64,000 nucleotides of DNA from Agrobacterium larrymoorei. Lineage in GTDB: Bacteria; Pseudomonadota; Alphaproteobacteria; Rhizobiales; Rhizobiaceae. The notes under the pieces are model-generated. The model had not been told where the DNA came from. It was given only the letters and a program-made list of their open reading frames with translations, and did no database searches. A program made the translations under genes and the position numbers. Position 1 is the first letter of the stretch, and each line of letters begins with the position of its first letter. The DNA lies in the NCBI RefSeq assembly GCF_005145045.1, contig NZ_CP039691.1:2904844-2968843 (forward strand), read 5' to 3'. Shown piece by piece: positions 39,974 through 48,872 of this stretch.

Positions 39974-40004
39974 TTGCCTTTGCGTTTTTTTAAAGCAAAG
40001 GCAA
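39974..40004. promoter_or_regulatory. 10-bp hairpin covering the ribosome binding site of the small ORF
   Basis: TTGCCTTTGC and GCAAAGGCAA are a perfect inverted repeat separated by 11 bases. The right arm contains the AAAGG that would serve as Shine-Dalgarno for the ATG at 40011. It could be a LysR operator in DNA, a riboswitch-like translational gate in RNA, or both. Confidence 0.5.
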
Positions 40005-40010
40005 CTGGTC

Positions 40011-40205
40011 ATGAAGTTTTTCTATAGGATATTGCGATGGATGAACAGCGTGGAAGTATCCGCGAACGACCCGCTGAACCATCAGGATTTAAAAGCAATG
40101 GACATGCGACAGCTTGCAGATTTGGTCATCCCTCCAGAGGAGACTGAGCATGTCTCAACAACACAAAAGGAAAAGAACCGAGAATTCGGCAATATCGGGG
40201 GCTGA
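40011..40205 (+). CDS. Small hypothetical protein (64 aa)
   Basis: The product MKFFYRILRWMNSVEVSAND... is 64 residues: a basic-aromatic N-terminus, then an acidic region with LKAMDMRQLADLVIPPEE. The L-x-x-M-x-x-x-Q-L-A-D-L pattern recalls the C-terminal helix of DUF1127/YjiS-like small proteins, but the match is weak. ATG 40011 has AAAGG in the preceding hairpin. It converges with olsB, whose stop lies 14 bases beyond. Function unknown; the divergent LysR gene suggests regulated expression. Confidence 0.5.
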   Translation: MKFFYRILRWMNSVEVSANDPLNHQDLKAMDMRQLADLVIPPEETEHVSTTQKEKNREFGNIGG

Positions 40206-40219
40206 ATCGCTCTTCCACA

Positions 40220-41101
40220 TTACCCGTTGAAACGCTCCGAATCGCCGCCATAATAATTGATGTAGCGTCCGGCGATGGAGGAGATGGGGAGTATGACCAG
40301 CACGTCTGTCGTGTTGAAAGCGTGGTCTACCACGGCACCGGAACCGAACATGGCACCGATGCGCATATAGGCCTTGATCAGCGGCGGCATGGCGTTGAGT
40401 GCCTTGCGTGGATTGACGGCTTCGGACGGCACCAGATCCATTTCGCGATAAAGTGCGGGCAAGGCCTTTGCCGACCACTCGCTCTTTGCCGAGCAGTTGT
40501 GATGCAGGAAAGAGAGCGCCAGCGCATGGGCTTCCGGCTGGACGCCGGGGAAGGAAGCGCAGCCGATCATGGCGTCCATGCGGTGCTTGACGGCATAGGC
40601 CCAGTTGCCCTGCCAGAGAAGCTCGATTGTCCGCTTCGTGCGATATTCCGGCAGCACGCAGGAGCGTCCCAGTTCCATGAAGCGCTTGCCGGGATGGCGT
40701 GCGATCAGGCCGTCGATATCGAATTCGCTGGCGGAATAAAAACCGTTATTGGCAAAGGCCGTATCCTGGCGCAGCAACCGGTAGGTGCCGACGATCTGGT
40801 CTTCAGGATCACCCTCGATAGAATTGTCCAGAACCAGAAGATGGTCGCAGACCGCGTCGAAAGCATCGATATCGCGTCCGCGCCACATGGCTTCGGCTGG
40901 CAGTCTCGCGCCCATTTCTTCAACGAAGACGCGGAAGCGCACCTGTTGGGCGGCGTCGATTTCGCGCTCGTTTCTGGCAAGCCGCGTTTCGAGAGAGCCT
41001 ATACGGCCAAAAACACCGTCATCACGCTTTTCGGCAGCCGGCAAAACAGTGCTGCCCAGGCCTTTGCTGACTATGTTGCGTTCAAGAACTTCCGAGACCA
41101 T
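40220..41101 (-). CDS. olsB: L-ornithine N-alpha-acyltransferase (ornithine lipid synthesis)
   Basis: The 293-residue GNAT-like protein uses 3-hydroxyacyl-ACP to acylate ornithine, forming lyso-ornithine lipid. Diagnostic stretches: AAQQVRFRVFVEEMGARLP, the DAFDAVCDHLLVLD region with IVGTYRLLRQ, and FMELGRSCVLPEYR. The C-terminus ends with GRYINYYGGD. Often annotated as hemolysin-like acetyltransferase. The frame also opens with a GTG 18 bases earlier; neither start has a strong site, and I prefer ATG 41101. Its partner acyltransferase olsA is 13 kb away, the split arrangement known in Sinorhizobium. Confidence 0.88.
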   Translation of the reverse strand: MVSEVLERNIVSKGLGSTVLPAAEKRDDGVFGRIGSLETRLARNEREIDAAQQVRFRVFVEEMGARLPAEAMWRGRDIDAFDAVCDHLLVLDNSIEGDPEDQIVGTYRLLRQDTAFANNGFYSASEFDIDGLIARHPGKRFMELGRSCVLPEYRTKRTIELLWQGNWAYAVKHRMDAMIGCASFPGVQPEAHALALSFLHHNCSAKSEWSAKALPALYREMDLVPSEAVNPRKALNAMPPLIKAYMRIGAMFGSGAVVDHAFNTTDVLVILPISSIAGRYINYYGGDSERFNG

Positions 41102-41196
41102 GGAGAATCGCCCCGCCACCGTTTGATCTGGCCGTCATAAATCACTTCTTGACGACAAAACAGTGACAGTTAGCCGCGTAAATGACGTAGCGTCAG

Positions 41197-43467
41197 CTAA
41201 ATCTCGGCAATGCGTGTTTGAGGAAACAGTCGCAGTATTTCCTCGATCAATCGCTTCGGCTCGACCGGCTTGGGCAACACGATATCCATGCCGGAATTGC
41301 TTAGGGAAAAGCGGGTGGCATCGCTCGTGTCGGCGCTCAGCACGATGAGCGGAATGCCCTGCTTTTGAAGCGCGTGATTGATATCCGGCAACACATCCAG
41401 CCCTTCGCCCCCCGGCATATTGAGATCGGAGATGACCAGATCGGGCAGCGGCAGCGTTCCCGATATCGCTTCGGAAAGCGCTGTAAAATCGTCCACGGCA
41501 TGAACCTTGCAGCCGGATTTTTCCAGCACCGCGCGGATGATGCGGGCAATGACCGGATCATCCTCCGCCACCAGAACCGTCAGTTCGTGGAATCTTCCCG
41601 CCTTTTCGCGCACAGGCGCGATTGCTGGTGAAAAGCTGAAGCCGGGATGGTTGTCATTGATGGCATCGCGGCGTTCCAACCCTCTCAAACGACCGCACAA
41701 AACATCGACCAGCGATTTTTCGCGCAGTGGCCTAATGAGCCAGGCGTCGAATTCTTCCTGCGGCTGAGAGGCGCGTTCTTCCGGGTTGACCAGCAGGATG
41801 CGGCGGGGAGGCTTTTCCTGACTGAGAGAAAGGCTCTGAAGCCGTTTTCGGAAGGTGGAGGCAACGCGGTGGTCGATGATGATATCGGTAATGGCCCCCA
41901 GCTGCCCTTCTGCCTGAAAAGCATCGAGTTGCTTGATGGTTGAGGCCTCTATGCAGAGACCGCCAAGGGACTGGATCGCCTTCGCAGTCGCGGTGGACGC
42001 GACGCCCGCCGGAGAGAGCAGAAGGACTTTTGATTGCTGGAGAACATCCAGACGATGCGAAGGTAACCGCGACGACCCGGCAATTGCAGGGCGGAATTTG
42101 AGCAGGAACGTGCTGCCCTTGCCCTTTTTGCTCGACACTGTCAGCGCGCCACCGAATTCGCGAACGATGCGTGCGGAGATGGCAAGCCCGAGGCCTGTGC
42201 CATTGCTGCGCTGTCTGGTCGATCCGGCCTGTTCGAACTCGCCGAAGATGCGCACCTGTTCCGCGCGGCTCATGCCGGGGCCGGTGTCTTCGACAGAGAT
42301 GGCCAGTTCACCATGCGCCATGGAGGCATGCACGAATACGCCGCCTTCACGGGTGAATTTCACGGCATTGCCGATGAGATTGAACAGCACCTGACGCAAT
42401 CTGGCCGGGTCGAAATCGAGATAATCCGGCACATCGGGTGCGACCAACGAAGCGATCTCGATGCCTTTTTCATGGGCGCGGTGGGCCAGCATTTCAACAA
42501 CGCTCTCGATAAGCTGGCGCAGATTCTCCGCGCGCGGATTGAGCCGGAAGCGCCCGACCTCCATGGTGGAGAAATCCAGCAGGTCTTCGACCAGCTGCAC
42601 CAGCGCCTGACCCGATTCGCGCATGCCATCGAGATAGTTACGCTGTTCCTGCGTCAGCCGCGTCTGGGAGAGAAGGTGGTTCATGCCGAGAATGCCGGAT
42701 AGCGGCAGGCGGATTTCGTGACTGACGGTGGCGAGCAGCCTGCCCTTGGCAGCATCGGCATTTTCCGCTCGCAGCCTTGCCTCTTCGCGGTTGATGAGGG
42801 CGGCGCGCTCTTCGGTCACATCCCGCGCGATGCTGCTGATGACGAGCCTGCTGCTCGTAATGTCCTGCGTTACGATATCGTGCCAGCTAAAGATGCGCTG
42901 TCCGTAAGGCGTCGCGATCTCGACATCGTAGCAATGCAGCTTGCCTCCGGGACGAAAGGCGATGCCGATGTCTTCGCAGCTCTTGCCTTCCGGCGCGGCG
43001 CAACCAGTCACTTCACGAAACACGCCATTGGCATGGACGATGCAACGGTTCATATCGCGGGTCACCACGAGATCGCCCATCGCCTCATGGATTTCAGCCA
43101 TCAGGGCTGCATTGCGGACCTGCTTTTCTTCCTGAAGTCTTGCCTCGAGCGCATCGCGGTTTCGCGAGACAGCGTTTCGCCACGCGGTGTGGGCAAAGCC
43201 CGTAAGCCCCACAAGCGCTGTCAGCCCGCAAAGCGCCATCAGACCGGCATTGAGCTTCAGCAAACCTGTTAGGAAGAAGGCGAGTGCACCGATTGCCGAC
43301 AGAAAGGCAAAGATACGGAGAAGGCGTTGGTTGGACGGCGATCTGGCCTGATCTTCGCTGAAATCAGGCGATGCTGGCTGACTGTTTTGCGGCAGAGATT
43401 GAGCTTCGCCCTCGGGGCCTCCGAAGGTATCTGTCAGCTGTTCTTTCAGTCGCGCCAGATCACTCAT
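41197..43467 (-). CDS. Hybrid sensor histidine kinase/response regulator
   Basis: The 756-residue membrane kinase has two N-terminal spans (about 47-92), a coiled coil, a PAS domain (~118-225), HisKA with LLATVSHEIRLPLSGI near 245, and HATPase_c with the N box FNLIGNAVKF and G boxes EDTGPGMS and GTGLGLAI. A degenerate receiver-like segment follows (~478-600, beginning VLLLSP without the acidic pair). A canonical receiver closes it (VAEDDPVIA, phospho-Asp in SDLNMPGG, Lys in VLPKP). The H box reads H-E-I-R-L instead of H-E-x-x-T/N, so phosphatase activity may be lost. It lies between lspA and olsB. Signal unknown. Confidence 0.92.
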   Translation of the reverse strand: MSDLARLKEQLTDTFGGPEGEAQSLPQNSQPASPDFSEDQARSPSNQRLLRIFAFLSAIGALAFFLTGLLKLNAGLMALCGLTALVGLTGFAHTAWRNAVSRNRDALEARLQEEKQVRNAALMAEIHEAMGDLVVTRDMNRCIVHANGVFREVTGCAAPEGKSCEDIGIAFRPGGKLHCYDVEIATPYGQRIFSWHDIVTQDITSSRLVISSIARDVTEERAALINREEARLRAENADAAKGRLLATVSHEIRLPLSGILGMNHLLSQTRLTQEQRNYLDGMRESGQALVQLVEDLLDFSTMEVGRFRLNPRAENLRQLIESVVEMLAHRAHEKGIEIASLVAPDVPDYLDFDPARLRQVLFNLIGNAVKFTREGGVFVHASMAHGELAISVEDTGPGMSRAEQVRIFGEFEQAGSTRQRSNGTGLGLAISARIVREFGGALTVSSKKGKGSTFLLKFRPAIAGSSRLPSHRLDVLQQSKVLLLSPAGVASTATAKAIQSLGGLCIEASTIKQLDAFQAEGQLGAITDIIIDHRVASTFRKRLQSLSLSQEKPPRRILLVNPEERASQPQEEFDAWLIRPLREKSLVDVLCGRLRGLERRDAINDNHPGFSFSPAIAPVREKAGRFHELTVLVAEDDPVIARIIRAVLEKSGCKVHAVDDFTALSEAISGTLPLPDLVISDLNMPGGEGLDVLPDINHALQKQGIPLIVLSADTSDATRFSLSNSGMDIVLPKPVEPKRLIEEILRLFPQTRIAEI

Positions 43468-43523
43468 GGCACGACTATTATCACGCGACCGGTTTTGAAT
43501 AGCTTCGCCGGAACGCTAGAATT

Positions 43524-44039
43524 TTAGCTTTCCGCAGAATCGTTCCTGGCTTTCTTGCGAGACGACGCCGCCTGCAGGATTTCATCGAGGATGACACAGC
43601 CTGCGCCGACCGTGATGAAGCTATCTGCCAAGTTGAAGACCGCGAACGACCATGTGGCCGTGTGGAAAAGAATGTAGTCCACGACATGACCGTACAGGAA
43701 GCGGTCGAAAATATTGCCTGCCGCGCCCGCAATGATGAGCGCGAAGCCGAGATGGGCGAAGGTGCGGTCCGCATCCGTCTTGCGCCACAGCCATATGACG
43801 AAGGCGACGATGACGAGGCGCATAGTGATGATGAACCATCCCTCCATGCCGGACAGCATGGAGAAGGCGACACCGAGATTATAGGTGCGGTAGAGCGCCA
43901 GAAACGGGATGACCGGCACCATTTCCTGCAAAGGGAGATAGGCCTCCACCAAAACCTTGATGATCTGGTCCGTCAAAAGCGCCAGAAGGATGAAGACGAT
44001 GGCCGGAGCGGGCTTCGAAAAAAGTGCGGTCTTGGCCAT
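43524..44039 (-). CDS. lspA: Lipoprotein signal peptidase
   Basis: The 171-residue aspartyl protease has four membrane spans. Catalytic aspartates lie in [19 protein letters not shown] and [11 protein letters not shown]. It cleaves prolipoproteins before Lnt adds the third acyl chain. It begins on the last base of the trmH-like stop (TAATG overlap). Length is normal. Confidence 0.95.
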   Translation of the reverse strand: MAKTALFSKPAPAIVFILLALLTDQIIKVLVEAYLPLQEMVPVIPFLALYRTYNLGVAFSMLSGMEGWFIITMRLVIVAFVIWLWRKTDADRTFAHLGFALIIAGAAGNIFDRFLYGHVVDYILFHTATWSFAVFNLADSFITVGAGCVILDEILQAASSRKKARNDSAES

Positions 44040-44896
44040 TATTTTACCGGTGCGAGTTCGAGAAGATGACGACGGGCTTCGAACAGCATAACTGCGCTCG
44101 CAATCGCCAGATTGAGCGAATCGGCGCGACCCTGCTGCGGAATACGGGCAAGCTGATCTGCCTGCGAGGAAAGCTCCGGCGGCAGGCCGGATTGTTCGTT
44201 GCCCATCAGAAGAACGACGGGTTTTTTCTTATAATCGATGGTGCGATAATCGACCGATCCTGCAAGATGTGTGGCGACGACGCTGACGCCCGCCTGCTTC
44301 TTCCAGCTCAGAAAATCATCCACCGAGGCGCGGGCGACGGGCATGGCGAAAACCGAGCCCATGGTGGCGCGCACGGTTTCGAGCGAAAACGGATCGGTGC
44401 AGTCCCCGACAAGGATCACGCCGGAAGCGCCAGCGGCGTCCGCAGTGCGGATAATCGTTCCAAGATTGCCGGGATCGCGCACGCGGTCGAGCGCCACATA
44501 GGTCTCGCCCTGCGCGGGCCTGATGTCCCGCAGTGGCTTCCATTTCTGTTCGAAAATGCCCACCACCATCTGCGGATTATCGCGACGGGTTATGGAGGAG
44601 ATGACCTTTTCGCTGACTTCCAAAACAAGCCCGCCGGAGGCCACCGTCTTGGCGGCGGCCTGTTCCACCAGCGGCTTGCCCTTGGCAGCCTTGGCATAGA
44701 CCAGCGTGCGGATGGTCCAGCCGAGTTCCAGCGCGTCGATGACGAGCTTCAGGCCTTCCGCCATGAAGGTGCCGCTCTCTTCGCGACCCTTCTTCTGCGT
44801 CAGGTTCTTGATGTCCTTGATGATGGGGTTGGCAAGGCTCGTGACTTCCTTGACCTGCCCAACACGGCGGGGGCCGTTTTCATGACGATCGTTCAT
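44039..44896 (-). CDS. TrmH-family (SpoU) RNA 2'-O-methyltransferase
   Basis: The 285-residue SPOUT enzyme has an N-terminal substrate-binding domain ([20 protein letters not shown], then [13 protein letters not shown]). The knot domain motifs are [35 protein letters not shown] and [20 protein letters not shown]. It should methylate a ribose in tRNA or 23S rRNA; the exact site is not deducible. It overlaps the next upstream methyltransferase by four bases and lspA by one, so the three are translationally coupled. Confidence 0.93.
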   Translation of the reverse strand: MNDRHENGPRRVGQVKEVTSLANPIIKDIKNLTQKKGREESGTFMAEGLKLVIDALELGWTIRTLVYAKAAKGKPLVEQAAAKTVASGGLVLEVSEKVISSITRRDNPQMVVGIFEQKWKPLRDIRPAQGETYVALDRVRDPGNLGTIIRTADAAGASGVILVGDCTDPFSLETVRATMGSVFAMPVARASVDDFLSWKKQAGVSVVATHLAGSVDYRTIDYKKKPVVLLMGNEQSGLPPELSSQADQLARIPQQGRADSLNLAIASAVMLFEARRHLLELAPVK

Positions 44897-46041
44897 TTCG
44901 GCACCCAGCGGCTGAAGAGAGAGGTTGAAAGCACGCGTCCGGGCGTTTTTCCATCGAGGCCTGCTTCGCGAATAACGAGTTCGCCGGACGCGACTTCGCC
45001 GCCCGCCCCGCGCATCGTCTCGCGCATAAGCTCATGCATGGAATAGAAGCTGGCCCGGATGGAATAGGCCGTCAGCACGAAGCCGAGCGCCTTGGGCGAC
45101 AGGATTTCGCGGCAGACATCCAGCATCAGCGGCAGGTGATCGTAGAGATCCCAGACCTCGCCATGGGTGCCGCGACCGAATTTCGGCGGGTCCGTGAGGA
45201 TGATGTCATAGGTGTTGCCGCGGCGTTCTTCGCGCAGGATGAACTTCATCGCGTCTTCGCAAATCCAGCGGATCGGCGCGTTTTCGAGACCTGCCAGTTG
45301 CTGATTTTCGCGCGCCCAGCCAATGGCCTTCTTCGAGGCATCGACATGCGTCACCTCGGCACCGGCGGAGGCGGCAACCAGCGAGGCAACACCGGTGTAA
45401 CCGAAGAGATTGAGGACCTTGAGCGGTCGATCAGATTTCTCGATTGTCTGCTTCAGCCATTCCCAGTGAACAATCTGTTCCGGGAAGACACCAACATGGC
45501 GGAAGGCGGTAAAGCGGCCCAGGAAATCGACGCCCAGCAGCGATAGCGGCCAGGTTTCCCCCAGTGCTTGCTTGGGAAAACGCCAGCGGCCACTGCCCTC
45601 TTCATCCGTATCGCCGGTGAAAATGGCGTCCGCATTTTCCCAGACTCGTTCCGCAAGGCTCGGACGCCACAGCGCCTGCGCTTCCGGGCGCACGATCCGG
45701 TATTCGCCATATTGCTCGAGCTTCAGACCGTTGCCGCTATCGATGAGGTGGAAATCACCCGCGCCGAGCGACTCGAGAATAACAGGAACCTGCTCGCCCG
45801 GAAGAGCGCCGGAGCGCTCCTTCAACGGACGTGGCGGAGCCTGCTCGATGGGCGCAGCACTTGCCTGAACTTTTTCCTTCGGCGCATTGGCGGCAGGGCG
45901 AACATAATCCGGCGCGCGGGCGCGGGGTGCTGCGTCCTTCTGGCGCTGCGGCTTGCCCGGTCTCGCCTGGCGGCTCTCCTGTCCGGCGCGGGGCTTTGCG
46001 CCCGGGCGGTTGTCTTTCTTCTTCAACGGAAGTCTTTCCAC
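44893..46041 (-). CDS. Class I SAM-dependent rRNA methyltransferase (RlmI/RlmK-like)
   Basis: The 382-residue protein has a C-terminal Rossmann methyltransferase (motif I VLNLFGYTGVASLVAASAGA, motif IV ILTDPPKFGRG). A central domain (about 85-190) has HWEWLKQTIEKS at its end. These fit the RlmI/YccW group acting on cytosines of 23S rRNA, though the N-terminal PUA domain is not evident. The first ~75 residues are instead an unusual basic, Pro/Ala/Lys/Arg-rich tail (RPGAKPRAGQESRQARPGK), probably disordered. The start is GTG 46041 without a clear ribosome site, so the true N-terminus may be shorter. Confidence 0.85.
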   Translation of the reverse strand: MERLPLKKKDNRPGAKPRAGQESRQARPGKPQRQKDAAPRARAPDYVRPAANAPKEKVQASAAPIEQAPPRPLKERSGALPGEQVPVILESLGAGDFHLIDSGNGLKLEQYGEYRIVRPEAQALWRPSLAERVWENADAIFTGDTDEEGSGRWRFPKQALGETWPLSLLGVDFLGRFTAFRHVGVFPEQIVHWEWLKQTIEKSDRPLKVLNLFGYTGVASLVAASAGAEVTHVDASKKAIGWARENQQLAGLENAPIRWICEDAMKFILREERRGNTYDIILTDPPKFGRGTHGEVWDLYDHLPLMLDVCREILSPKALGFVLTAYSIRASFYSMHELMRETMRGAGGEVASGELVIREAGLDGKTPGRVLSTSLFSRWVPK

Positions 46042-46194
46042 GTCTGGTCGCTGAGGCGGCAGTAAGATGAATGCATCCGCTCCGCCACGTCAAATTCTGT
46101 TCTTCACCGGCAGATCATGCGCGATCTGGCCGGTGTCGCTGAAAAGCGAATAACATCAGTGCATGATATTATCAAAGGGCAAGGATCAATGCTG

Positions 46195-46245
46195 CAACCA
46201 ACTTATCGTGGGCAGCGACCTATTTCGCTGCGAGTTGGTTGGATG
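46195..46245 (-). terminator. Long hairpin overlapping the lapA-like stop codon
   Basis: Outer arms CAACCAACT and AGTTGGTTG enclose an inner stem GCAGCG/CGCTGC. The stop codon of the LapA-like gene lies in the inner loop. No T run follows directly on the minus strand, so it may stabilise the mRNA end rather than terminate. It separates the LapA-like gene from the methyltransferase. Confidence 0.5.
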
Positions 46246-46567
46246 CCTGAGAGCCTATGACGGCAGTAGCGGCAGCCTTCTGCTTCGTTGCCTCGTCATG
46301 CCAGCGAATTGCTTCCTTGGCCTCGATGCGCGCACGCTTGCGGTGTTTGCCCTGCGAAACCCAGGTGGCGAAGGAGCCAAGAAGCACACCGAAAATAACG
46401 GCAAGGAAGATGAAAACGAAGAAGGGTGCCGTGAAAGCGAGGAGCGTATCGTCGGGCCGGAACGGATTGAGCGCCAAGGTTACCGACTGCCGGTTCGCCA
46501 CGCAGAGGATGACGAGAATGATGGCCAGCGGCACGAGAACCAGAAGGTTGACGATCTTTTTCGACAT
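46220..46567 (-). CDS. LapA-family (DUF1049) inner-membrane protein
   Basis: The 115-residue protein has two membrane spans (about 6-25 and 45-70), the pattern NRQSVTLALNPFRPDD between them, and a basic cytoplasmic tail with HRKRARIEAKEAIRW. That is the LapA/YciS layout. In E. coli LapA works beside LapB in lipopolysaccharide assembly control. No LapB gene is near, so the role here is inferred only from family. It is 83 bases downstream of ihfB. Confidence 0.85.
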   Translation of the reverse strand: MSKKIVNLLVLVPLAIILVILCVANRQSVTLALNPFRPDDTLLAFTAPFFVFIFLAVIFGVLLGSFATWVSQGKHRKRARIEAKEAIRWHDEATKQKAAATAVIGSQASNQLAAK

Positions 46568-46650
46568 TCAGGGATACTCCGTCTTTAGGGGTCTTCAGAC
46601 AATCGGCGTGAACGTCACATAGACAACCGAAGGGCTCGAGCCGAATTTGC

Positions 46651-46956
46651 TCAATCCTCGTCTTCGATATCGCCCATGCCGGGGTTCAGCCTCTCGCGAA
46701 GCTCTTTGCCGGTCTTGAAGAATGGAACCCACTTTTCTTCGACAAAAACAGATTCACCCGTGCGTGGGTTCCGTCCGGAACGCGACGGGCGATTCTTGAC
46801 GGAGAATGCGCCGAAGCCGCGAAGCTCGACGCGATTACCAGCGGCAAGCGCATCCGTAATCTCATCGAGAACCGCGTTGACGATATTTTCCACGTCACGG
46901 TGGTAAAGGTGCGGGTTACGCGCAGCAACGATCTGCACCAGTTCAGACTTAATCAC
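46651..46956 (-). CDS. ihfB: Integration host factor, beta subunit
   Basis: The 101-residue HU/IHF-fold protein starts [21 protein letters not shown] and carries the DNA-binding arm region [21 protein letters not shown], then [18 protein letters not shown]. That pattern is the beta rather than the alpha subunit. It bends DNA for sigma-54 promoters, recombination and replication. The start is GTG 46956 with AGGGGG just upstream. It follows sppA, a conserved pairing in alphaproteobacteria. Confidence 0.95.
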   Translation of the reverse strand: MIKSELVQIVAARNPHLYHRDVENIVNAVLDEITDALAAGNRVELRGFGAFSVKNRPSRSGRNPRTGESVFVEEKWVPFFKTGKELRERLNPGMGDIEDED

Positions 46957-46982
46957 GGTTGCCCCCTGAAAGAATTGGATTT

Positions 46983-47936
46983 TTAACGGCCATCAACCTG
47001 CCAAACCGAAACAAGACCGTCAAGAAACAACTTGTCGGCACCCAGCTGGCGAGGCGCTGCGAAGGGCAGAAACTCATCGAAACCGAGTATTTTAGCAATT
47101 CCTGCAACGCTGAAGAGCGAAAAGGCAGAGCGCTTGGACGGCGCGGTCCATTCGACAATCGGCAAATCCTTGGCCAGACCGCGCGTCTCGAAATAGGATT
47201 TGATCTCCTTTTCGCCGCCCAGCGTGTCGACAAGCTTGTTCGCGACCGCCTGACGACCGGTGAAGATCGATCCGTCCGCCAGCTTCAGGACGTCTTCGCG
47301 CGGCAGCTTGCGCCGGTCGGCCACGAGATCCACGAACCAGTTGTAGCTGTCCATGATCATGCTGCGGATCATGACCTTGGATTCTTCCGGCGGCTCATGG
47401 AACGGCGATGGCTCTGCCTTCATCGGCGAGGATTTGATTTCCTGCAGCGAAACGCCGAGCTTATCGAGCAGCGGCCCGACCTGCGGATATTGGAAGATGA
47501 CGCCGATGGAACCGGTGATCGAGGTGTCGCCCGCAACAATCGTATCGCCTGCCGTCGCGATCATGTAGCCGGCTGACGCTGCAAGCGTGCGGACATCGGA
47601 AACGACCGGCTTCTTCTCAGCCACCGCGCGGATGGCCTTGAAAATACGCTCGCCGCCATAGGTGGTGCCGCCCGGCGAGGAAATGGAAACGATCAGCCCC
47701 TTGGCGCTGTCGCTATCGGCAATCTTCTGCAGACGCTCGAGAAGTTCGGTATCGTCTTGAATGAGGCCGCTGATCTCTATCTTGGCAATATGCGGACGCG
47801 CGCTCAATTGCGGCTCGACAAACCCGAAGCGGTAGATGGCAAAAATACCGGCCACCACCAGAAAGACCGCGGCAACGCGCCAGAAAGTCAGCTTGCGGCG
47901 CAACTGTCGACGGTCTGCAATTGCCATCTGATCCAT
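46983..47936 (-). CDS. sppA: Signal peptide peptidase SppA
   Basis: The 317-residue S49 serine protease has one N-terminal membrane anchor (about 18-38). Its catalytic serine is in [16 protein letters not shown] and its lysine in [18 protein letters not shown]. It cuts remnant signal peptides in the inner membrane on the periplasmic side. It is the short (67-type half-length) SppA. It is divergent from lptC across 257 bases, which I judge to be promoter DNA without a further gene. Confidence 0.93.
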   Translation of the reverse strand: MDQMAIADRRQLRRKLTFWRVAAVFLVVAGIFAIYRFGFVEPQLSARPHIAKIEISGLIQDDTELLERLQKIADSDSAKGLIVSISSPGGTTYGGERIFKAIRAVAEKKPVVSDVRTLAASAGYMIATAGDTIVAGDTSITGSIGVIFQYPQVGPLLDKLGVSLQEIKSSPMKAEPSPFHEPPEESKVMIRSMIMDSYNWFVDLVADRRKLPREDVLKLADGSIFTGRQAVANKLVDTLGGEKEIKSYFETRGLAKDLPIVEWTAPSKRSAFSLFSVAGIAKILGFDEFLPFAAPRQLGADKLFLDGLVSVWQVDGR

Positions 47937-48193
47937 GAAATTACCTAGGTTTCAACAAGAGAGACGCCTGAATTCAGCGCATTTTAGCCTGGGGCATATG
48001 ATCCTTGTAGCGCGGTCTTGCAAGGACAAGAACCGCCAAAGCGCGGATTTAATAAAAATAATACCACCCTTGCGCTATTTCAGAGAAAAACCATATTGGC
48101 AGGGCAAGGCCTTCGTGCCAAAGACTTGAGATGAACACGTAGAAGGCTGCCCGTACGACTTTGAGATGTGCGCTTCGCCTCCGGACCAGACGA

Positions 48194-48859
48194 ATGCTCG
48201 ATAGACTTAGCCAACCAGCGCCCGGTTTTCCGCTGCCGGATAATCTGCCCGATCCCTACGCTCTGGCTCGGCGTCATTCTGCGCGCGTAAAAAAGCTGAA
48301 AGTCGCACTGCCCGTTGCCGCGGCACTTGTTTCGCTCGCTTTCATCGGCGTTTCGCTGGCGCGGACATGGGTGCCGGACGAGGTATCGCTACAGAGTGCG
48401 ACCATCGAAGACGGCAAGATCGTCATGGAAAAACCGGCGCTCGCCGGACGAAACAACAAGGGTTTCGATTACTCCATGAATGCCGACCGTGCGCTTCAGG
48501 ATATTACCAGCCCTAACCTCATGACGCTTGAAAAAGTGCTGGCCGCCGTTCCGATGAACGATATCGTGGCTCAGGTCGTGGCGCAGGAAGGCATTTTCGA
48601 CCGCGCGACAAACAAGTTGAAAATGACCGCGCCTTTTGACATCAATCTGAGCAATGGCCTAAAAGCCAAATTCCAGTCTGCGAATGTCGACCTGAAAGCG
48701 GGGACGATGGATAGTACCGATCCGGTTTCCATCACCACACAGGAAGGTTCGATTGTTGCAGAAAGCCTTCATATAGCAGATAATGGCAAAACCATTACTT
48801 TTTCGGGGCAGGTACGAGCTCGTATTGCTGCATCCACCATTCAGAACGCAGGCAAGTGA
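48194..48859 (+). CDS. lptC: LPS export ABC transporter periplasmic protein LptC
   Basis: The 221-residue protein has one N-terminal membrane helix (about 37-56, VALPVAAALVSLAFIGVSLA). A periplasmic beta-jellyroll follows with SLQSATIEDGKIVMEKPALA, FDYSMNADRAL and TQEGSIVAESL. LptC bridges LptB2FG to LptA. It is longer at the N-terminus than E. coli LptC, which is usual in rhizobia. ATG 48194 was preferred over the upstream TTG of the same frame. lptA and lptB follow in order. Confidence 0.88.
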   Translation: MLDRLSQPAPGFPLPDNLPDPYALARRHSARVKKLKVALPVAAALVSLAFIGVSLARTWVPDEVSLQSATIEDGKIVMEKPALAGRNNKGFDYSMNADRALQDITSPNLMTLEKVLAAVPMNDIVAQVVAQEGIFDRATNKLKMTAPFDINLSNGLKAKFQSANVDLKAGTMDSTDPVSITTQEGSIVAESLHIADNGKTITFSGQVRARIAASTIQNAGK

Positions 48860-48872
48860 GAGCCCGACCCAG

